64,000 nt of DNA from Arthrobacter ulcerisalmonis (GTDB taxonomy: Bacteria > Actinomycetota > Actinomycetes > Actinomycetales > Micrococcaceae): the NCBI RefSeq assembly GCF_900609065.1, contig NZ_UXAU01000020.1, forward strand, positions 124,001 to 188,000, in the 5' to 3' direction. Both the position numbers and the translations under genes were made by a program. A model generated the notes under the pieces. The model was given only the letters and a program-made list of their open reading frames with translations. It ran no database searches and was not told where the DNA came from. This document shows, one piece after another, positions 16,503 to 25,847 of the stretch. Position 1 is the stretch's first letter, and each line of letters starts with the position of its first letter.

Positions 16503-18080
16503 GTGAAGGCAAGCGAAGGACTCGAGGTCGAGAAGAAGTACGACGTCGGCAAGGACGCCCAGGTGCCGCATCTGACGGACATCGAGGTGGTTGCCCGGGT
16601 GGGCGAACCGCACACGGCAACGCTCACCGCCGTTTACTTCGATACCGCCGCGCAGGAGCTGGCCGGCCGCAAGATCACCCTCCGGCGCCGCACCGGTGGC
16701 GCCGACGCGGGCTGGCACCTGAAACTTCCGCCGGCAGCAGCGGCCGGTTCCGAGCCCGCCGCCCGGCGTGAGCTGCATGCCCCGCTGGGCCAGGAAGGGG
16801 TGGTACCTGACGCGCTTCTGACGTACGTGCAGGTGTACCTCCGGGGCGCCGCCGTAGCCCCCGTGGTGCGGCTCGAAACGGTCCGGACTACCTACCCGCT
16901 CTACGCTGCGGACGGTCAGCACCTGGCCGACCTGGCCGACGATCACGTGAGCTCGGAGCGTCTGGGCACGGCGCTCGCTGCCGAGGCAACAAATCATTCC
17001 GACGCATCCCTGCAATGGCGCGAATGGGAGCTGGAACTGGTGCACGGCGAACCCAGCCTCTTCGCAGCGGCCGAGGAGGTCCTCGAAGCGGCGGGAGCAA
17101 CGCCGTCGGCCCATGCCTCCAAGCTGGGCCGCGCTTTGGGTTCGGGGCCCACGTCTGCCCGCCGTCGCGCCCCCGGCACCGCGTCCCTGCTTGCGGGCAA
17201 GAAGGCCCCGGCCGCCGCGGTGGTGACCTTATATGTGGCCGAACACGTTGACCATATCCTTGCGCTGGACCCGGCGGTTCGTCTCGCCGAGCCGGATGCG
17301 GTGCACGACCTGCGCTCGGCCACGCGGCGGCTGCGGTCCGTGCTGACCGCCTACCGCTCCCTGTACTCTGCGGTGCGGGTGCGGCGGTTGTTGGCAGAGC
17401 TGAAGTGGCTCGGCGGCGAACTGGGCGCCCCTCGGGACGCGGAGGTGATGGCGGCGATCCTGCGCGGACCCCTCGCAGCCTTGCCGGACGACGCCGGCTC
17501 GCAAGCCGTGCGCCGGCGGGTCCACCGGCACACAGAGGCAGTTTTTACTGCCGGCTACCGGGAATTGCTCGCTGCGCTGGTGTCGGGGCGCTACTTCAGG
17601 CTGCTGGATGAACTGGAGAGTTTCCGCACCGATCCGCCGCTACGGGCCGTTGCCGTCGTGTCGGGCCGGAAGGCGACCGGTAAGGCGATAGAGAAGTCGG
17701 CGGCTCGGCTGCGCAGGTCGCATCGGGCAGCCGCTACTTCTCGAAAGGGACCGGAGCGGGACGAGGCGTTGCACCAGGTCCGTAAGGACGCCAAACGGCT
17801 GCGGCACGTGGCAGAGTCCGCTGTGCCGGTCCACGGGAAGCGGGCAGCCAAGGTAGGGAAAGCAGCGCAACGCCAGCAGGCACACCTGGGCGAGTTCAAC
17901 GATGCCGTCCTGGCGAGCGGATTGCTGGCGAGCCTGCGCCAAGCCAATGACCAGCCCCAGGTGGTGGCCGCGTTCGACGCCTTGGTCGAGGAACAGGCGG
18001 CGTTGATGGTTGCTGCCCTCGCCAAGTACCGCAGGGCGAGGAAGAAGTCCCGGCACCTGCTGGGCAGGGGAATCATCTAA
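16503..18080 (+). CDS. CYTH and CHAD domain-containing protein
   Basis: A 525-residue cytoplasmic protein. The N-terminal CYTH domain (about residues 5-215) begins with the hallmark LEVEKKYDV and has AVYFDTAAQELAGRKITLRRR and WHLKLP. The C-terminal CHAD domain (about 235-520) has VHDLRSATRRLRSVL and a second HQVRKDAKRLRHVAE. CYTH domains act on triphosphates and CHAD domains bind polyphosphate, so a role in polyphosphate metabolism is plausible. The GTG at 16503 is chosen because AAAGGA is 7 nt upstream. The 3' end overlaps the convergent phosphopantetheinyl transferase gene by 8 nt. Confidence 0.9.
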   Translation: MKASEGLEVEKKYDVGKDAQVPHLTDIEVVARVGEPHTATLTAVYFDTAAQELAGRKITLRRRTGGADAGWHLKLPPAAAAGSEPAARRELHAPLGQEGVVPDALLTYVQVYLRGAAVAPVVRLETVRTTYPLYAADGQHLADLADDHVSSERLGTALAAEATNHSDASLQWREWELELVHGEPSLFAAAEEVLEAAGATPSAHASKLGRALGSGPTSARRRAPGTASLLAGKKAPAAAVVTLYVAEHVDHILALDPAVRLAEPDAVHDLRSATRRLRSVLTAYRSLYSAVRVRRLLAELKWLGGELGAPRDAEVMAAILRGPLAALPDDAGSQAVRRRVHRHTEAVFTAGYRELLAALVSGRYFRLLDELESFRTDPPLRAVAVVSGRKATGKAIEKSAARLRRSHRAAATSRKGPERDEALHQVRKDAKRLRHVAESAVPVHGKRAAKVGKAAQRQQAHLGEFNDAVLASGLLASLRQANDQPQVVAAFDALVEEQAALMVAALAKYRRARKKSRHLLGRGII

Positions 18081-18900
18081 GGTTCGTGGGAACGGCGTCG
18101 AAGAGCGCTTCCAGGCCCAGTTCCACCACCGGCACGCCCGGCATGACAGACAGGGCCGCGAGATAGCCCGACGGCGCCGCAACAGGAAACGCGGTCAGGC
18201 CATCAATGCGGGGCTGCCCTGGGCTGTGGGCGCGCAGCAGCGCGACGCCCGGTTGGACCTGCTCCAGGTGTACGTCTGCGGGCGGCACGGCCAGTCCCAG
18301 CCCTGCCGCCTTGAGGATCGCTTCCTTGGCCACCCAGAGACGGATGCGGGCCGGGACATCGTCCGCTGGCAGGTTCTCGCGTTCCGTTGCTGAGGCAACG
18401 TACTGGTCAAAGCCGTTGAAGACAGTTGCTGGGATTTGCTCGATATCCGCCCCCACCGGCATCTGGGCTGGTCCGGCAGCCGCCAACACCGTTCCGTAGC
18501 TTCGCGACAGGCTGAGGCTCAGGCCCGCGATGGCTGGTTTTCCATGCTCGGTGCTCCCGCAGCCGACGCAGAGCCGCGCGACACTGAGGTGCTGGGCGTC
18601 CGCGGCTGTCCTGCCCAAGCATCGGGCCGCAAGTAGCCTGAACAGGGCATGCGATGCAGCGTAGTCCAGCCGGTCGCCCGGGCGGGTGAACCGTTCGGTG
18701 GCTTGGTCCTCGGCAGGGGAGAGGAAGGCGCCCAACCCGCCAGCAGGGGCGCAGGCCTGCTGAATATCACGGGCCGACGCGCTGATGAACACAGCGTGTG
18801 GTGCGGCCGGATCGAAAACGCCGTGAGCCGAACCAGTCCCCGCGCCGACGGCGGGAGGGGCAGCCAGGCCGCCTTCCGTCGTCGTGCTTGGGCGGCTCAT
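18073..18900 (-). CDS. 4'-phosphopantetheinyl transferase
   Basis: Transfers phosphopantetheine from CoA to carrier-protein domains, here most likely the three T domains of the NRPS. The 275-residue Sfp-type protein has the Mg-binding motif VGADIEQIP (about residue 150) and RIRLWVAKEAILKAAGLGL (about 185-203), the two diagnostic motifs. It has an N-terminal extension of about 35 residues. It is the last gene of the NRPS operon; its start overlaps the permease stop by 4 nt. Confidence 0.9.
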   Translation of the reverse strand: MSRPSTTTEGGLAAPPAVGAGTGSAHGVFDPAAPHAVFISASARDIQQACAPAGGLGAFLSPAEDQATERFTRPGDRLDYAASHALFRLLAARCLGRTAADAQHLSVARLCVGCGSTEHGKPAIAGLSLSLSRSYGTVLAAAGPAQMPVGADIEQIPATVFNGFDQYVASATERENLPADDVPARIRLWVAKEAILKAAGLGLAVPPADVHLEQVQPGVALLRAHSPGQPRIDGLTAFPVAAPSGYLAALSVMPGVPVVELGLEALFDAVPTNLR

Positions 18901-19697
18901 CGCCGGCTGATGCGACGGTATTGTGCGATGGCCAGCGGCGCGAAGACAGCGATGATGGCCACGCTGCAGAGCACCGAGTAGAGGATGGCGTTGTCTGCAG
19001 CCCAGCCGCCCGGCACGCCGAAGCCCGCCGGTGCGGTGTTACCGAAGAGTTCACGGGCCGAGGTGGCCACAGCGGTCACCGGGTTCCACTCGGCGATGGT
19101 CCGCAGCGGTCCCGGCAGCGTATCCACGGACACGAACGCGCCGGAAATAAACGTCACGGGGAACAGCCACACCAAACCGAGGCTCTGGGCAACTTCCACG
19201 CTCCGGGCTGTCAGCGCAATGACGGCGCCGATCCAGGACACGGCAAAAGCGAATAACAGCAGTAGGCCCAGGGCGGCCAAAGCCGGCCCCACGCCGCCGG
19301 TGATGCGCCAGCCGATCGCCAGCCCACACACCATGGTGGCCACAATGGACAGCACGCTGGTGCCCAGGTCGGAGGAGGTCCGGCCCAAGATCACGGCCAC
19401 CCGGGACATGGGCAAGGACCGGAACCTGTCGATCAGCCCCAGCTGCAGGTCTTTGGCCAGGTACACGGCCGTGAAGGACGCGTTGAAGGTCAAGGTCTGT
19501 GCCAGGATCCCGCCGATCAGAAAGCTGCGGTACTGGTCCCCGCCCAGGGTTCCGCCGAACACGAAGCCCAGCAGGAGGACAAACATGATGGGCTGGACCA
19601 GGCCGGTGACCAAGGCGCCGGGGGTGCGCAGGACGTTGAGGAGGTTGCGCCGGGCAATGACGGAGCTGTCGCGGGCGGCAGCGGTGAGGACGCTCAT
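18897..19697 (-). CDS. ABC-2 type exporter permease (DrrB-like)
   Basis: A 266-residue, six-helix ABC-2 permease. It has NLLNVLRTPGALV and LVQPIMFVLLLGFVFGG near the N-terminus and FPVTFISGAFVSVDTLPGPL near residue 180, matching daunorubicin-resistance-type DrrB subunits. It pairs with the ATPase encoded just upstream (4-nt overlap) and probably exports the NRPS product. Stop and start overlaps on both sides indicate coupled translation. Confidence 0.88.
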   Translation of the reverse strand: MSVLTAAARDSSVIARRNLLNVLRTPGALVTGLVQPIMFVLLLGFVFGGTLGGDQYRSFLIGGILAQTLTFNASFTAVYLAKDLQLGLIDRFRSLPMSRVAVILGRTSSDLGTSVLSIVATMVCGLAIGWRITGGVGPALAALGLLLLFAFAVSWIGAVIALTARSVEVAQSLGLVWLFPVTFISGAFVSVDTLPGPLRTIAEWNPVTAVATSARELFGNTAPAGFGVPGGWAADNAILYSVLCSVAIIAVFAPLAIAQYRRISRR

Positions 19698-20749
19698 GCG
19701 GGCACCTCAGCGTTCCGGTGGCGCGGGCCAGCAGAGGAGGCAGTGCCGGAATCTGGGCCTGAAGGGGCGTCAGATCCGGACTCTGGTTTCGCTTCCGAGT
19801 CAGTGTCGGCGCGTTCGGCGGCATGGCCGGTCAGCTGCAGGAAAACATCGTCAAGGGTGGGCCGGCGCAGTGAGGCTTCCTCGACAGGCAGGCCGCGTTC
19901 GTCCAGGTCGGAAAGGATGCGTACCAGGGTGCGGTGTCCCTGCGGGGCGGCGATGGACACGCCCAGGTTCTGCGGATCAATCTCGGGCCGGACGCTGGGC
20001 CCGGCGGCCGCAGCGAGCACGGCTGCAGCGGCGGGAAGGTCAGCGGCGTGGCGCATCACGACGCCGATGCGTTCCGTACCGGCGCCCTGCTTCAGTTCAG
20101 TGGCCGTTCCCTCAGCAATGACCTTGCCGTGGTTGATGACGGCGATGTGGTCTGCCAGCCGGTCCGCTTCTTCAAGATATTGGGTGGTCAGGAGCACCGT
20201 GGTGCCGTCCGCGACGAGCCGTGACACGACATCCCAGGTGTCCAGCCGGCCGCGCGGATCGAGTCCGGTGGTGGGTTCATCCAGTACCACCACCTTGGGC
20301 CGCGCCACAATAGCGCCGGCCAAGTCCAAGCGCCGCCGCATGCCGCCGGAGAATGTTCCGGACCGTTTATTGGCGACGTCGGTGAGCCGGAAGTTTTCCA
20401 GCAGCTCCGTGGCGCGTGCCGCAGCAGTCTTGCGGTTCATGCCGTAGAGCCGGCCCACCATATGCAGGTTCTCGTAGGCGGTGAGCTTCTCGTCCACGGC
20501 CGCGTACTGGCCGGACAAGCCGAGGTTCCGGCGCACCATCGCGGGTGCTGCCAGCACCGAGTGCCCAGCGACCCGGGCGTCCCCACCGTCAGGTGCCAGC
20601 AGGGTAGTGAGGATCTTGACGGTGGTGGTTTTGCCGGAGCCATTGGGTCCCAGCAGGCCCAGGACGGTTCCCTCAGCTGCATGCAGGGAGAGCCCGTCCA
20701 GGGCGGTGAAGCTGCCGAAGGTCTTGGTGACGTTCTCGATCCGGATCAC
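19694..20749 (-). CDS. ABC exporter ATPase (DrrA-like)
   Basis: A 351-residue ATPase of the antibiotic/peptide exporter class. Walker A is [12 protein letters not shown] (about residues 33-44), the signature is [13 protein letters not shown] (about 138), and Walker B ends [15 protein letters not shown]. The roughly 100-residue C-terminal domain after the nucleotide-binding domain, with [20 protein letters not shown], is typical of DrrA. A Glu/Ser/Pro-rich tail of about 40 residues follows. The start overlaps the MbtH stop by 4 nt. Confidence 0.9.
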   Translation of the reverse strand: MIRIENVTKTFGSFTALDGLSLHAAEGTVLGLLGPNGSGKTTTVKILTTLLAPDGGDARVAGHSVLAAPAMVRRNLGLSGQYAAVDEKLTAYENLHMVGRLYGMNRKTAAARATELLENFRLTDVANKRSGTFSGGMRRRLDLAGAIVARPKVVVLDEPTTGLDPRGRLDTWDVVSRLVADGTTVLLTTQYLEEADRLADHIAVINHGKVIAEGTATELKQGAGTERIGVVMRHAADLPAAAAVLAAAAGPSVRPEIDPQNLGVSIAAPQGHRTLVRILSDLDERGLPVEEASLRRPTLDDVFLQLTGHAAERADTDSEAKPESGSDAPSGPDSGTASSAGPRHRNAEVPA

Positions 20750-20958
20750 TGCGAAGCGGCGAGTTCGGCAACCTTGCGCGGCGCCATGTCGGTCCAGGTC
20801 CGGGCCACGTAGTCCAGGCAGGCCTCGCGGTTGTCCGGTCCAAACATGGCGACCCAGCCCTGCGGCACGGCCGCGAATTCCGGCCAGAGGGAGTGCTGCT
20901 GAAAGTCATTGACCAGTACGGAGAACGTTGCGGATTTGTCATCGAAGGGGTTCGTCAT
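20746..20958 (-). CDS. mbtH: MbtH-like protein
   Basis: A 70-residue MbtH-family protein that binds and activates NRPS adenylation domains. The family pattern is intact: NPFDD at the N-terminus, [15 protein letters not shown], and [22 protein letters not shown] with the conserved Ser, Leu, Trp and Pro positions. It lies 65 nt after the NRPS stop on the same strand with a strong Shine-Dalgarno (AGGAAAGG). It is the expected partner of the three A domains of this NRPS. Confidence 0.95.
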   Translation of the reverse strand: MTNPFDDKSATFSVLVNDFQQHSLWPEFAAVPQGWVAMFGPDNREACLDYVARTWTDMAPRKVAELAASQ

Positions 20959-21023
20959 GGCGACCTTTCCTGTCGGTTCTGTCGTAGGAGGAAGCGCTCC
21001 CTTTGCACCAGGAGCATCAGAAG

Positions 21024-24000
21024 TTATTCGGCTCCGGAGCCTAAGCGGATGGTTACCGCGGGCATGATTGTGCTGAGAGCTTTGTCACTGAGTAGCTGTG
21101 AGTGCCGCTCCGGCACGGGGATGTCCGTGATGGTCCCGGTGACGTAGGGTGCCCAGGACGAGCTGCCCGGAGTTCCGGCCGGCACCTGTTCGGTGGCCCG
21201 GAAGAAGAGCAAGTCACCGTGGAATACCTGCGGGCCTTCATTCCGGATCGGCTGGGCCAGTGCAGGGAAGTTCTGGGCCATGGCCGCAACGGAATCGGCG
21301 GGAACCGTCCCCAGCGGGTTGTGGTTTTCGCGCAGGATTTCCTGGGCCCGGTGGATGTCCACCGTGGCCAGGTCTTCGCCGGCGAGATCGTAGCCTTGTG
21401 CTTCAAGGTAACTGGCCCACAGCTGCGCCCCGCTGCCTACACCCGCGTTGTTCTCCTGGCCCTCCGGGAACGCATCCAAGATGGCGAGGAACGCCACCTC
21501 CTGGCCCGTCTCCTGGAGCCTGGTGGCGATGCGGTGGGACAGGTAGCCGCCAAAGGACCACCCCAGCAGGTGATAGGGACCCTCGGGTTGAACAGAGCGG
21601 ATCTGCCCGATGTAGTCATCCGCCAGTTCGGTCAGCGACTGCGCCTCCACCGGGTGCGTGTGGCCGGGCTCCATGCCGGGCATCTGCAGCCCGATCAACG
21701 GCCGTTCCGGGTCCAGCGCGCCCAGCATTGAGGCGAAACCCCAGCCAATGCCCGACGCCGGGTGGACGGCAAACAGCGGCGCCTTGCTGCCGGCGCTCCG
21801 TAGTGGCAGCAGCTGCCGCAGGTTGTCCGCGACGCTTTCGGCCGCACCTTTTGCGGCCTCGTGCAGCAGTCCGGTCACCGTGGGTGCCCGGAAGAGCGAC
21901 TGCACCTGGAGGTCGGTGCCCAAGGCGGCGTTGACCTGCGCAATCAGTGGTTGCGCCAGGAAGGAGTGGCCACCGAGTTCGAAGAACGACTCATCCACGC
22001 CGGCCCGCTCGAGCGACAACACGCTGGCAAAGATGCCGGCCACGGTGTTCTCCTGCGGCGTCCGCGGTGCCAAGCCAGCCGTCCTGCTGGCTGCCCCAGG
22101 ATCAGGCAACGCGCCGAGGTCCACCTTGCCGTGCGGCGTCAGCGGAATCTCCGGAACGAGGATGACAGCTGCCGGCACCATGTAGTCGGGCACCAGAGAC
22201 CGCACATGGCTCCGGACGGCGTCGGGCATCCCGTCATCTTGCTGGTCCGCGGGGTTCGCCGGGACCACGTAGCCCACCAGTCGGGTGGCGTCGCCAGTGC
22301 CCACGGCGCGGACCACCGCAGCCTGGACGCCGGGAGCGCTACGCAGGGCAGACTCCACCTCGCCGAGCTCCACCCTGAAACCACGGATCTTCAGCTGGCC
22401 GTCGTTGCGACCGGCAAAAACGAGCCTGCCGTCCGCGGCGCGGTACACCACATCCCCGGTCCGGTACATGCGTTCGCCGGCGCCGTGGAAGGGATCGGGC
22501 ACAAAGCGTTCAGCGGTCAGGTCCGGCCGGCCGCGATAGCCACGCGCCAATTGGGCCCCAGCCAGATACAGCTCGCCAGCGGCACCGGGCAGCACGTGCT
22601 GCAGCCGGTCATCAAGGACGTAGAGCCGGGTCCTCGGCGTGGGCCGGCCCAATTCGGGGCCGTCACTCTCAGCCACCAAGGCCACCACGGTGTCAACGGT
22701 GGCCTCGGTGGGCCCGTAGAGATTCCAGGCCCGCACCCCGGGGAGGGCGCGCACATCAGTCCAGAGGTCGACGTCGAACGCCTCACCCCCCAGCGCAAGG
22801 CTGAAGGCGTCCGCACCCGGGGCGTGGCCGGCCAGCAGCTCGGCGAAAGCAGGTTCGGTCAGGAGCTGCCGCAGGTATCCCGGCGTGGTTTCCCACGCGC
22901 CGATGCCATGCTCCGCGAAGTAGCTGGCCAGTCCGTGCGCGTCGCGCCGCAGGTCATCGGAGATGAGGTGCAGCTCGTGCCCGGCCACCAGCCAAAGGAT
23001 GGGATCCCAGGACGCGTCGAAGCCAACGCCGGTGGTGTGGGCCACCTTGCGGCGCGATATGCCTGCCAGCAGCGTCTCCCTGTGGGCGGCCAGCAACGCG
23101 GCGAGGGCGCCGTGGCTGACCTCCACACCTTTGGGCCGCCCCGTGGAGCCGGAGGTGAACATGATGGAGGCCAGCTCACGGGGATCCCAGAGTGTGGCGG
23201 CGGGCTGGGCTGGAAGGTCACTGGCAAGCAGGTCTTCCAGGAGCAGGATCTGGGGCGTGAGGGCCACACCGTCCAGGACTTCGGTCAGCCGCTCCACCAT
23301 CGCCGCGCAGGTCAGGACCACGGGCGGTGCCGCGTCTTCCAGGATGGCGGCCACCCGTTGGTCAGGGTACTCGGCGTCAATCGGGTTGTATGCCGCACCT
23401 GCACGAAGCACACCCAGCAGGGCTTGGACGGTGCCGGCCGAGCGGGGAAGCAGCACGGAGACCACCTGGCCTGCAGTGTCGGCGTCGGTGAGCCCGGCTG
23501 CCACCTTGCCCGCGGACTCGGCAAGCGCAGCGAAGGTGAGGGCTCCGCCGTCGGCCACCACAGCGGTGGCGTCAGGGTGCTCGCGGACGGTCGCGTCGAA
23601 TACTGCCAGAATATCGGGGTCTTCGGTGGTTGTCTCGACAGCCTGGGAGAGGCTGCCAGCGGTCGTGGCGGCGAGTGCTCGCGTGTCTGCGGCCGTCAGG
23701 AGGGGAAGATCGGACACGGCCGTGTCTGGCGAGTTCGTGGCCAGGCGGAGGAGCCGGCCCAGGCCATCAACCAGCCGCTGGGCGGTGCCGTCCAAAAACA
23801 TGGCTGAGTTGTAGTCGAGGGTGCCCAGAAGGGCGCCATCGGCGTCCGGACGGAAGGTGAAGGACAGATCGAACTTGGCTTCCCCGGACCCAGTTTCCGG
23901 TTCGGGGACCACGCTGACGCCGGGGAGTTGCGGAACGGTGGGCATCTCGCTGTCAACGGTCAGCATGGTCTGGAACAGCGGGTGCCGGCCCAGTTCACGG

Positions 24001-25847
24001 CTGGGCGCCAACGCCTCCACGAGCCGCTCAAACGGAACGTCGTCGTGATCAAACGCGGCCAGGATGCTGGCGCGGGACCTGCTGATGAGGGTGCGCAGGC
24101 TCGGATTGCCCTCGGCGCTGACCCGTAGCGGCAGGGTATTGACGAAGAAGCCCACCAACGGGGCCAACAGCGGATCGGTCCGGCCCGAGGTGGGCGACCC
24201 GATCACCAGATCGTCACCGGCTCCGGCGCGCTGCAGGAACGCAGCCAGCCCGGCGTGCAGGGCCATGAACACGCTGGCGTTCGACGCCGACGCCACCTTG
24301 GTCAGGCTGGTCACCGTCTCCGCGGGGATGCTGAAGGAGACTTGCCGGCCGGGTTGGCGAGAGTCGCGGGGACGCCGCTGGTCGGCCGGGAGCGTCAGTT
24401 CTGCCGGGATCCCGGCCAAGGCGTGCTGCCAGTGCTCCAGCTTGCCGGCCATGGTGGGGCCGGCCAGCTGTTCGCGCTGCCAAGAGCTGAAATCGGCGTA
24501 CTGCAGGGGCAAGTCCGCTGCGGCTGCGCCGGAATCCATGGCAGCGTTGCCTTCCGGGGCAACACCGCTTTCGAGGGCTGTGCCTCTTTCCAGGGCAGCG
24601 CTGTAGGCGGTGGACAGGTCGTGGACCAGCGGCGCAAGGGACGCGCCGTCGCTGGCGATGTGGTGCATGACCAGGTGCAGGACCCACTCGCCGCTGACGG
24701 GTGCGTCTGACGTGGTGTCCCCAGCGACGGCACCTCCAGTGGCACCGACCAGCCGGATCAGGTGGGCTCGCAGGGGCAGGTCGGAGCGGACATCGAAGCC
24801 ACGCCCGGCCTGGGCCGCCACCATCTCGCGGACAGCCGCTTCCGAGTCGGCGCTGGCCAGCGACAGGCGCATCGCACCGGAGTGCTCGCCTGTGGCTGGC
24901 TCGCTGGCCGCGGAATCGAACACCGCGTTGCCAGCCACGTCACCAGCCAGGACGACCTGTTCGGGGACGCCGTCCGTTTCCGGGTAGACGGTCCGCAGGA
25001 CCTGGTGTCGACGGAACAATTCCGCGACAGCTGTAGACAGCGCAGCCTCGTCCAAGACGCCGGTGAGCCGGACAGCCAGCGAAATGTTGTAGTCGGCCGC
25101 GCCGGGGTCCAGACGGTTGAGGAACCACATCCTGGACTGCGCAAACGACAGCTCAAGCCGATCGGGGCGCTCGTTTTCGCGGTCCACCAGCCAAGCACTG
25201 AGGGGCACCGGCTGCCAGTCCGACGACGGCACGTCGGCTCCGGAACTGCCGGAACCCGCCGCCGTCGTGCGTTCTGCAGTGGTTGTGCCGACCCCGCCAG
25301 TCGAGGCCGATCCGGCTGCGCCGACCCCGGCAGCCGTGTCCGTTCCAGCCACGGCTACACCAGCCGGACGGACCGTCGCCAGCAGCCCAGCAGGGGTGGG
25401 GGAATCGAAGAGCGCGCGCAGGGGTACCCCGGCGCCGAAGGCCTCGCGGATCCGGCCCATGATGTCGATAGCCAGCAGGGAGTGGCCGCCGAGCGCGAAG
25501 AAATCGTCGGCCATGGACACGTTGTCGGCATTGAGGACCGCGGCGAAAATGTCCGCCATGGCGTGCTCGTCAGGTGTCGACGGTGCCGCGCCGGAGCCGG
25601 TTCCACTGGCGGTGGGGGCGGGCAGGGCTTTACGGTCAAGCTTGCCGTGCGAGGTCAACGGAATCTCCGGGATGGCCATGATGATGGCCGGGACCATGTA
25701 GTCCGGCAGGCGTTGGGCAGCCACTGCGCGAACGTCGTCAGGGCTGGCTGTGCCGGTGAAGTAGGCCACCAGGCGCTGGGCGGGGTCGCCGTCGGGCAGG
25801 ACCACTGCGCGATCCACGGCGGGGTGCGCGGAGAGTGCTGCCTCCAC
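21024..25847 (-). CDS. NRPS, C-terminal fragment (end of A2-T2-C3-A3-T3-TE)
   Basis: 1607 codons are open from a GTG inside the second A domain. Residues 1-90 are the end of A2 (GKLDRKALP). T2 follows ([11 protein letters not shown], about 119), then C3 (about 236-700, HHIASDG near 400), A3 (about 745-1240, [16 protein letters not shown]), T3 ([11 protein letters not shown], about 1290) and a type I thioesterase (about 1350-1607, GWSFGG near 1430) that releases the peptide. The T2-C3 linker is rich in Ala, Gly and Thr, and C3 has an expanded [15 protein letters not shown] loop. There is no epimerase or methyltransferase domain. No ribosome site precedes the GTG, so independent translation is doubtful. 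Confidence 0.8.
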   Translation of the reverse strand: MEAALSAHPAVDRAVVLPDGDPAQRLVAYFTGTASPDDVRAVAAQRLPDYMVPAIIMAIPEIPLTSHGKLDRKALPAPTASGTGSGAAPSTPDEHAMADIFAAVLNADNVSMADDFFALGGHSLLAIDIMGRIREAFGAGVPLRALFDSPTPAGLLATVRPAGVAVAGTDTAAGVGAAGSASTGGVGTTTAERTTAAGSGSSGADVPSSDWQPVPLSAWLVDRENERPDRLELSFAQSRMWFLNRLDPGAADYNISLAVRLTGVLDEAALSTAVAELFRRHQVLRTVYPETDGVPEQVVLAGDVAGNAVFDSAASEPATGEHSGAMRLSLASADSEAAVREMVAAQAGRGFDVRSDLPLRAHLIRLVGATGGAVAGDTTSDAPVSGEWVLHLVMHHIASDGASLAPLVHDLSTAYSAALERGTALESGVAPEGNAAMDSGAAAADLPLQYADFSSWQREQLAGPTMAGKLEHWQHALAGIPAELTLPADQRRPRDSRQPGRQVSFSIPAETVTSLTKVASASNASVFMALHAGLAAFLQRAGAGDDLVIGSPTSGRTDPLLAPLVGFFVNTLPLRVSAEGNPSLRTLISRSRASILAAFDHDDVPFERLVEALAPSRELGRHPLFQTMLTVDSEMPTVPQLPGVSVVPEPETGSGEAKFDLSFTFRPDADGALLGTLDYNSAMFLDGTAQRLVDGLGRLLRLATNSPDTAVSDLPLLTAADTRALAATTAGSLSQAVETTTEDPDILAVFDATVREHPDATAVVADGGALTFAALAESAGKVAAGLTDADTAGQVVSVLLPRSAGTVQALLGVLRAGAAYNPIDAEYPDQRVAAILEDAAPPVVLTCAAMVERLTEVLDGVALTPQILLLEDLLASDLPAQPAATLWDPRELASIMFTSGSTGRPKGVEVSHGALAALLAAHRETLLAGISRRKVAHTTGVGFDASWDPILWLVAGHELHLISDDLRRDAHGLASYFAEHGIGAWETTPGYLRQLLTEPAFAELLAGHAPGADAFSLALGGEAFDVDLWTDVRALPGVRAWNLYGPTEATVDTVVALVAESDGPELGRPTPRTRLYVLDDRLQHVLPGAAGELYLAGAQLARGYRGRPDLTAERFVPDPFHGAGERMYRTGDVVYRAADGRLVFAGRNDGQLKIRGFRVELGEVESALRSAPGVQAAVVRAVGTGDATRLVGYVVPANPADQQDDGMPDAVRSHVRSLVPDYMVPAAVILVPEIPLTPHGKVDLGALPDPGAASRTAGLAPRTPQENTVAGIFASVLSLERAGVDESFFELGGHSFLAQPLIAQVNAALGTDLQVQSLFRAPTVTGLLHEAAKGAAESVADNLRQLLPLRSAGSKAPLFAVHPASGIGWGFASMLGALDPERPLIGLQMPGMEPGHTHPVEAQSLTELADDYIGQIRSVQPEGPYHLLGWSFGGYLSHRIATRLQETGQEVAFLAILDAFPEGQENNAGVGSGAQLWASYLEAQGYDLAGEDLATVDIHRAQEILRENHNPLGTVPADSVAAMAQNFPALAQPIRNEGPQVFHGDLLFFRATEQVPAGTPGSSSWAPYVTGTITDIPVPERHSQLLSDKALSTIMPAVTIRLGSGAE

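Noticed and set aside
21861..23807. 648-codon + strand ORF inside the NRPS, and others such as 27227-28681 and 24762-26030
   Set aside because: Antisense shadows of NRPS modules without domain signatures.
25655..25847. Two overlapping, separate NRPS genes communicating by docking
   Set aside because: The break falls in the middle of an adenylation domain core motif, the second frame has no ribosome site, and removal of one 8-mer restores perfect continuity.
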